A DNA stretch of 10,684 nucleotides. Origin: Clostridia bacterium (GTDB lineage Bacteria > Bacillota > Clostridia > Oscillospirales > Butyricicoccaceae). Below, in pieces: positions 6,574 to 10,684 of this stretch. The first letter of the stretch is position 1, and the number at the start of each line of letters is the position of its first letter. Below the pieces are notes generated by a model. It searched no databases, was not told the origin of the DNA, and worked only from the letters and a program-made list of their open reading frames with translations. The stretch is taken from positions 1 through 10,684 of the forward strand of contig JAFYNW010000051.1 in NCBI GenBank assembly GCA_017547995.1. Direction: 5' to 3'. The position numbers were made by a program, and so were the translations under genes.

Positions 6574-6697
6574 ATTATCATTTTCAGGATATATCATTCG
6601 ATAAAAGCAGAAAAACTGTGGCAAAAAATGAACAGTTCAGATAAAATTGCAGATTTGGGAGAATATAAATAAGTTTTATTATATAATGTTATAATGC

Positions 6698-6726
6698 TTG
6701 AAATTTTATTATAAATGTTGTATAAT
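6698..6726 (+). promoter_or_regulatory. promoter of the ATP synthase operon
   Basis: TTGAAA (6698-6703), a 17-base spacer and TATAAT (6721-6726), with the start near 6733. The preceding 120 bases (6574-6697) are AT-rich with no gene. They contain two further TATAAT hexamers (6682-6687, 6690-6695) without well-spaced -35 boxes, which may be alternative starts or just AT-rich background. Confidence 0.75.
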
Positions 6727-6775
6727 AGTTATTGGTATTTTCAATAAAATCAAAGAAGAGGTATAGCTTTTTCAA

Positions 6776-7036
6776 ATGAAAGAATTGGCATTATTGGTTT
6801 GGTTTATGCAGTTGGGTTTGTCGGTGGCAGCCCCTATTGCCGTATACGTTCTGATTGCATTATGGCTGCAGAGCCGCTTTCAACTGGGAAGCTGGGTGGT
6901 TCTTGCGGCGGTTTTGTTGGGCGTGGTCAGTGCGATAGACGGCCTGCGTACGTCTTTGCGTGCTCTGGAAAAATTAAGCAGGAAAGACAAGGATGAGGAA
7001 AAGATAATTCCGGTGTCCTTCAACGACCACGAATAA
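6776..7036 (+). CDS. atpZ: AtpZ-like ATP synthase accessory protein (86 aa)
   Basis: Small protein with two predicted membrane helices (about 4-32 and 36-56) and a charged cytosolic tail rich in Lys, Asp and Glu. The small-residue pattern of the first helix (QLGLSVAAPIAVYVL), the WLQSRF turn in place of the family's WLDxxF, and the position as first gene of an F-ATPase operon match AtpZ/AtpI-family proteins. In alkaliphilic Bacillus, AtpZ with AtpI is reported to support magnesium/calcium supply and ATP synthase function. The ATG at 6776 is preceded by AGAGG (6757-6761) at an unusually long 14-base spacing, with an in-frame TAG just upstream, so no earlier start exists. Leucine codons are mainly TTG, TTA and CTG, unlike the CTC/CTT-rich downstream genes, suggesting modest expression. 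Assignment rests on context and topology. Confidence 0.75.
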   Translation: MKELALLVWFMQLGLSVAAPIAVYVLIALWLQSRFQLGSWVVLAAVLLGVVSAIDGLRTSLRALEKLSRKDKDEEKIIPVSFNDHE

Positions 7037-7052
7037 TCTATGGAGGTAAGAA

Positions 7053-7454
7053 ATGAATACACGACAGTTTGTATTGCGTGAAACGGCAATGCTGGCAATC
7101 GGCGAAGCAATATGCACGGCTGTTATGATTGGCATATTTGCAGTAGGCGGTTATTATAGCACAAGCGTGCTGTTGGGCGGTATAGTTGGCTGTATCATGG
7201 CAGTTGCCAATTTCTTCTTTATGGCGGTGGCTTCCGAGTCTGCCGCAGACAGAGCGCTCAGCGGTGATATCAAGGGCGGCAAGGCTGCAATCAAGGCATC
7301 CTTCGGTATGAGAATGCTTGGTATGGCAGTGGTGCTCATTCTCTTCGCAAAGAGCGGTATCTGCAATCCGATTGCAATGGTAGTGCCTCTGGCACTTGCA
7401 AATATCATTATCACAGTTATAGAATTTTTCAGAAAGTCTGGTGAAACAAAGTAA
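7053..7454 (+). CDS. atpI: ATP synthase subunit I (133 aa)
   Basis: Four predicted membrane helices (about 13-32, 36-60, 82-100, 104-125) with a short basic C-terminus, the usual size and topology of AtpI/UncI. In Na+-type F-ATPases such as that of Propionigenium modestum, and in some others, AtpI assists assembly of the c-ring. A clear TGGAGG site precedes the ATG by about eight bases, 16 bases after atpZ. Its TAA overlaps the next start (TAATG, one shared base), so atpB translation is probably coupled to it. Confidence 0.82.
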   Translation: MNTRQFVLRETAMLAIGEAICTAVMIGIFAVGGYYSTSVLLGGIVGCIMAVANFFFMAVASESAADRALSGDIKGGKAAIKASFGMRMLGMAVVLILFAKSGICNPIAMVVPLALANIIITVIEFFRKSGETK

Positions 7455-8338
7455 TGAGCATAAACGTTACAGGCGCATACGTCTATTATGTAATTCCGGT
7501 GCTTGGCGGTATTCCGATAACACAGACAGCGGTTTCCTCCTTCATCGTAATGATTCTCCTTTGCACAGCATTCGTCCTTCTGGGCAGAAATCTTGAAAAA
7601 CGTCCGGGCAAGATGCAGGTGCTTGTGGAAAAAGGCGTTTCAATGATTACGAATCTTACAGCATCCGCAATGGGTAAGCATAACGTCCACTGGACACCAT
7701 TCATGGGCTGTCTTTTCCTTTCCAGTATCTGCGGAAGCTACATCGGTCTCACAGGCTTTCTCCGCTCATCCACAGCAGACGTAAACTGCACAGGCACATG
7801 GGCGCTTATGGTATCCTTTATTATATGGGCAAATAACATCAAGCATAACGGCATCGGCAACTTCCTCAAGAATTATATCAACCCTATGAATATAATTTCC
7901 GACCTTGCCCAGCCGCTTTCCATGGCATTCCGTCATTTCAGTAACGTGTCTGTCGGCGGTATCATTTCATCCATTATCTATGCCGCTCTCACACTTTTGT
8001 CCACAGTAATCATCGGTGTCGTCTCTTCAGCAGGCTGGCTCATGGCGGTAGCCCTCATCGTTGCAGGCGCGCTTATGTATCTCCTCTGGGCAAAGAAAAC
8101 AGGCAAGATTATGCATAAGATTCTTGCTTTCATCACTCTCGCGATAGGCCTTTTCGGTCTCCTCGAGGTGACAGGCATCATCGCAGGCGTTCCTATTTTC
8201 ACTTACGGTATCCCTGCAGTGCTTTCGGTATACTTTGACTTCTTCTCCGGCTTCATTCAGGCGCTGGTATTTACACTTCTTTCTATGGTTTATATCGGCA
8301 TCTCCCTTCCTGAACCTGAAAAGGCAGAAGAAAATTAA
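7454..8338 (+). CDS. atpB: ATP synthase Fo subunit a, enlarged (294 aa)
   Basis: Stator subunit that forms the ion half-channels against the c-ring in the membrane. The essential arginine is R160 in QPLSMAFRHFSN, equivalent to E. coli aR210 in SLGLRLFGN. Q269 in IQALVFTLLSMVYIG aligns with E. coli aQ252 of the last helix. Membrane segments lie at about 25-44, 81-100, 114-128, 155-190 and 250-283, plus two additional ones at about 193-212 and 222-246. The R-to-Q distance is 109 residues against 42 in E. coli, so about 65 residues are inserted between helices 5 and 6, with a basic loop (AKKTGK) between the extra helices. The RLFGN motif is altered to RHFSN. The start ATG overlaps the atpI stop. 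Confidence 0.95.
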   Translation: MSINVTGAYVYYVIPVLGGIPITQTAVSSFIVMILLCTAFVLLGRNLEKRPGKMQVLVEKGVSMITNLTASAMGKHNVHWTPFMGCLFLSSICGSYIGLTGFLRSSTADVNCTGTWALMVSFIIWANNIKHNGIGNFLKNYINPMNIISDLAQPLSMAFRHFSNVSVGGIISSIIYAALTLLSTVIIGVVSSAGWLMAVALIVAGALMYLLWAKKTGKIMHKILAFITLAIGLFGLLEVTGIIAGVPIFTYGIPAVLSVYFDFFSGFIQALVFTLLSMVYIGISLPEPEKAEEN

Positions 8339-8400
8339 AATTGTCAGCAAATACACTTAAAATAAAATTAAAAATATTAAAACGTTAGGAGGATATTCGT

Positions 8401-8646
8401 ATGAATATTGGTGAAGGTTTGGCCATTCTTGGCAAAGCACTCGGTGCAGGCTTATGTATGGGCGTGGGTGCTATCGGCCCTGCACTCGGTGAAGGTAATG
8501 CTGTAAGTCATGCTCTTGAAGGTATGGCTCGTCAGCCTGAGGCTGCAGATAATCTGCGTGTTAACATGATCCTTGGTTGTGCTATCACAGAATCCACAGG
8601 TATCTACGCGCTCGTTACAGCTATTTTGATTTTGTTCACATTGTAA
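8401..8646 (+). CDS. atpE: ATP synthase Fo subunit c, two-carboxylate type (81 aa)
   Basis: Two-helix hairpin that oligomerises into the rotor ring and carries the coupling ion. The polar loop ARQPEA (43-48) is canonical. The ion-binding helix reads AITESTGIY with E64, S65 and T66, the ES(T) pattern of Na+-binding rings. At the position where Ilyobacter tartaricus has Q32 (GPGVGQG), this protein has E31 (GPALGEG), so each ion site has two membrane carboxylates as in Fusobacterium nucleatum. Helix 1 is glycine-rich with GxG spacing for tight ring packing. The strongest RBS of the operon, AGGAGG (8387-8392), sits after a 62-base AT-rich gap, consistent with the need for many copies per complex. 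Na+ coupling is inferred from these residues. Confidence 0.96.
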   Translation: MNIGEGLAILGKALGAGLCMGVGAIGPALGEGNAVSHALEGMARQPEAADNLRVNMILGCAITESTGIYALVTAILILFTL

Positions 8647-8686
8647 TTTCACTTTTTTCTAATTTAAGTCGAAAGGAGTGAAGTGC

Positions 8687-9193
8687 GTGGGTTATTATTT
8701 GGATTTTATCGGTGTTGACCTCTGGACTGCACTTTTCGTTTTGCTGAATACGCTTACAGTCATCTGCGTGGGCACGAAGTTTCTCTTCAAGCCTGTAATG
8801 AAGATGATTGAAGCACGTCAGACAGAAATTGATGATATGTATGCCAATGCAGACGCTGCTGAAAAGAGCGCAAAGGCATTGGAAAATGAGTACAATGAAA
8901 AACTCGCTGCTGCGAAGGATACGTCTGAACGCATTATCAAGGACGCTGTAGCACGCGGACAGAGCCGTGAGGAAGAAATCATCCGTCAGGCAAACCGTGA
9001 AGCTGCAGCTATTATGGACAAGGCAAATGCAGATATCGCCATCGAAAAGAAAAAGGCTATCAATGAAGCCAAGGACGAAATCTCCGGCCTTGCTATGGAA
9101 ATCGCAGGCAAGGTTGTAGGCCGTGCCTTGACGGCTGACGACCATGCACAGCTTGTTGAAAGCTTTATCGACGAGTTGGGTGGCGAAATATGA
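8687..9193 (+). CDS. atpF: ATP synthase Fo subunit b (168 aa)
   Basis: Peripheral stalk subunit. An N-terminal membrane helix (about residues 10-32, DLWTALFVLLNTLTVICVG) is followed by a long charged, alanine-rich coiled coil through the middle (ARQTEIDDMY, AANREAAAIM-like heptads) and a C-terminal delta-binding end (AGKVVGRAL...SFIDELGG). I choose GTG 8687 as the start because AAAGGAG (8672-8678) is eight bases upstream. The alternative GTG at 8678 overlaps that site. The TGA overlaps the next ATG (ATGA, 9190-9193), indicating coupling to atpH. Length is usual for bacterial b. Confidence 0.95.
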   Translation: MGYYLDFIGVDLWTALFVLLNTLTVICVGTKFLFKPVMKMIEARQTEIDDMYANADAAEKSAKALENEYNEKLAAAKDTSERIIKDAVARGQSREEEIIRQANREAAAIMDKANADIAIEKKKAINEAKDEISGLAMEIAGKVVGRALTADDHAQLVESFIDELGGEI

Positions 9194-9729
9194 GTCAGAT
9201 AGGAATGACGTACGCCGAAGCTCTTTATTCTCTTGCAAAAGAGGAGAAGTGCGAAAAGGCGGTTATGGAGCAGATGAAGACTCTCGATGAGATTTTTGCT
9301 CAGGAAAGCGACTTTATCCGTCTGCTTTCCGCACCAAACGTTGAAAAAGAGACTCGCTGCGCCATTTTGGATGACAGCTTCCGCGGAAAAGTCCATCCTT
9401 ATCTTCTGAACTTTATGAAGATTCTCACAGAAAAGGGATACGTCCGCTATTTTCACGATTGCTGTCAGGCCTATCGTGAGCAGTATAATGAAGAAATGGG
9501 TATTCTGCCGGTTTGCGCTGTTACGGCGATTGAGCTGACAGAAGACCAGACAGCAAAGCTTAAAGCCAAGCTGGAGAAAATCACAGGCAAGACCGTTGAG
9601 CTTACAAACAGGACAGATCCGTCCTGTCTTGGCGGTGTGCGGCTGGATTATGAAGGCAAGCGCGTGGACGGTACAGTCAAGAACCGTCTTGACGACATCC
9701 GCAGCCTGCTGAAAAATACCGTACTCTGA
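9190..9729 (+). CDS. atpH: ATP synthase F1 subunit delta (179 aa)
   Basis: Links the b stalk to the top of the F1 head. It has the helical N-terminal domain (YAEALYSLAKEE, HPYLLNFMKILTEKG) and the conserved C-terminal signature DPSCLGGVRLDYEGKRVDGTVKNRLDDI. Length is normal for the family. The start is fused to the atpF stop by a four-base ATGA overlap, with GGTGG inside atpF as the likely ribosome site. The gene ends 20 bases before atpA. Confidence 0.96.
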   Translation: MSQIGMTYAEALYSLAKEEKCEKAVMEQMKTLDEIFAQESDFIRLLSAPNVEKETRCAILDDSFRGKVHPYLLNFMKILTEKGYVRYFHDCCQAYREQYNEEMGILPVCAVTAIELTEDQTAKLKAKLEKITGKTVELTNRTDPSCLGGVRLDYEGKRVDGTVKNRLDDIRSLLKNTVL

Positions 9730-9749
9730 TTTAAGAAGGCAGGAAAAGT

Positions 9750-10684
9750 ATGGAATTAAGACCTGAAGAAATAACAAAAATTATCCGTAGTCAGATCAAG
9801 AACTACGAAGCTAAGCTGGAACAGAGCGAAACGGGCATTGTTATCCTTGTTGGTGACGGCATCGCAAGAGTTTCCGGTTTGGATAAATGTATGGCTGGTG
9901 AGCTTATTGAATTTGCAAACGGCTCGTTCGGCCTGGCTCAGAACCTGGAAGAAGACACAGTTTCTGTCGTTATCCTCGGTACAGATGCAGGTATCAGGGA
10001 AGGCGATACAGTAAAGCGTACAGGCAAGGTTGTTTCCGTGCCTGTGGGCAAGGGTCTCATCGGCCGTGTTGTCAACGCTCTGGGTGAGCCAATCGACGGA
10101 AAGGGCACAATCGAAGCGGAAACATTCCGCCCTATCGAAATGCCTGCTCCCGGTATTATTGAAAGAAAGCACGTAAGCCGTCCTCTCCAGACAGGTATCA
10201 AGGCTATCGACGCTATGATTCCTATCGGACGCGGCCAGCGTGAGCTTATTATCGGTGACCGACAGACAGGTAAGACTACTATTGCCACTGACACAATTAT
10301 CAATCAGAAGGGCAAGGACGTAATCTGCGTTTACGTTGCTATCGGTCAGAAGCGCTCTACAGTTGCTCAGATTGTAAACAACCTGACACTTGCAGGCGCT
10401 ATGGATTATACAATCGTCGTTTCCGCTACAGCTTCTGAGCTTGCGCCAATGCAGTACATTGCGCCATATACAGGCTGTACAATCGGCGAACATTTTATGC
10501 ATCAGGGTAAGGACGTATTGGTAATTTACGACGACCTCAGTAAGCACGCTGTGGCATATCGTACAATTTCCCTCCTCATCCGCCGTCCACCGGGACGTGA
10601 AGCATATCCTGGTGACGTTTTCTATCTCCATTCACGTCTTCTCGAACGTGCAGCTCAGCTTTCCGATGAGCTCGGCGGCGGCAG
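9750..10684 (+). CDS. atpA: ATP synthase F1 subunit alpha (3' partial)
   Basis: First 311 residues of the alpha subunit; the frame runs off the window with no stop. Non-catalytic nucleotide-binding subunit of the alpha3beta3 head. Visible are the N-terminal beta-barrel (ETGIVILVGDGIARVSGL), the PVGKGLIGRVVNALGEPIDG segment, the Walker A loop GDRQTGKT (169-176), the Walker B-like strand VLVIYDDLSKHA (256-267), and the conserved RRPPGREAYPGDVFYLHSRL and DELGGG stretches. The ATG at 9750 has AGGAA (9741-9745) upstream. About 190-200 C-terminal residues and the gamma, beta and epsilon genes are expected to the right. Confidence 0.98.
   Translation, partial: MELRPEEITKIIRSQIKNYEAKLEQSETGIVILVGDGIARVSGLDKCMAGELIEFANGSFGLAQNLEEDTVSVVILGTDAGIREGDTVKRTGKVVSVPVGKGLIGRVVNALGEPIDGKGTIEAETFRPIEMPAPGIIERKHVSRPLQTGIKAIDAMIPIGRGQRELIIGDRQTGKTTIATDTIINQKGKDVICVYVAIGQKRSTVAQIVNNLTLAGAMDYTIVVSATASELAPMQYIAPYTGCTIGEHFMHQGKDVLVIYDDLSKHAVAYRTISLLIRRPPGREAYPGDVFYLHSRLLERAAQLSDELGGG

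Noticed and set aside
6614..6637. Inverted repeat AACTGT/ACAGTT between the tRNA and atpZ
   Set aside because: Six base pairs with a 12-base spacer, no T-run and not placed on a promoter; within chance for AT-rich DNA.
6304..6644. Small + strand frames spanning the tRNA-Leu gene
   Set aside because: They read through the promoter and the tRNA (giving the familiar VRVPSSAP translation of a T arm) and have no ribosome site.
8678..8686. Upstream GTG start for atpF
   Set aside because: This GTG overlaps the GGAG of the ribosome binding site itself; GTG 8687 has correct spacing.
9756..10631. 291-codon open frame antisense to atpA
   Set aside because: It lies entirely over conserved AtpA coding sequence, is cysteine-rich and lacks any family features. 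It is a codon-bias shadow.
1..10684. CRISPR array, insertion sequence or prophage material
   Set aside because: I looked for spaced direct repeats, transposase motifs and terminal inverted repeats, and saw none. The TIR pair sits among housekeeping genes without visible mobility signatures.

Overview
The window reads as chromosomal DNA of a low-to-moderate-GC Gram-positive bacterium, most likely a Clostridia-type Firmicute from an anaerobic habitat. This rests on consistent AGGAGG-type ribosome binding sites, TTG and GTG starts, near-consensus TTGxxx-N17-TATAAT promoters, intrinsic hairpin-plus-T terminators, an exported parvulin foldase, a CxC/CxxC zinc-type L31 and a clostridial-style F1Fo-ATPase operon. 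The family-level assignment is inference.

Left end (1-583): the 3' end of a + strand gene of unknown function that enters from beyond the window. It stops at a bidirectional terminator (591-614) shared with the genes arriving from the right.

618-4213, minus strand: a two-gene operon with its own near-consensus promoter (4185-4213). Both genes encode the same unusual architecture: an N-terminal cytosolic TIR domain, one transmembrane helix, a linker, and a roughly 370-residue extracytoplasmic part that appears to be built from three repeated modules. The TIR domains are nearly colinear and about two-thirds identical, while the ectodomains have diverged strongly. This pair looks like an inverted (type II) Toll-receptor-like sensor pair and is the most interesting part of the window. 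Its function is not known from the sequence.

4264-6300: the housekeeping gene rpmE (zinc-type L31, minus strand) has its own promoter and terminator. It is divergent from a + strand gene for a membrane-anchored PrsA/SurA-like peptidyl-prolyl isomerase. The spacer between them is AT-rich, with phased A-tracts beside the foldase promoter.

6334-6573: a self-contained tRNA-Leu(CAG) transcription unit with promoter, leader, CCA-encoding tRNA and terminator.

6698-10684: the start of the F1Fo-ATP synthase operon in the order atpZ, atpI, atpB, atpE, atpF, atpH, atpA, cut by the window edge inside atpA. Short gaps and TAATG/ATGA overlaps show translational coupling. Subunit c carries two membrane carboxylates (E31 and E64), the motif described for the Na+-driven rotor of Fusobacterium nucleatum. 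Subunit a has about 65 extra residues, probably two added membrane helices, between its catalytic-Arg helix and its last helix. Together these suggest an anaerobe with a sodium-coupled, structurally modified ATP synthase.
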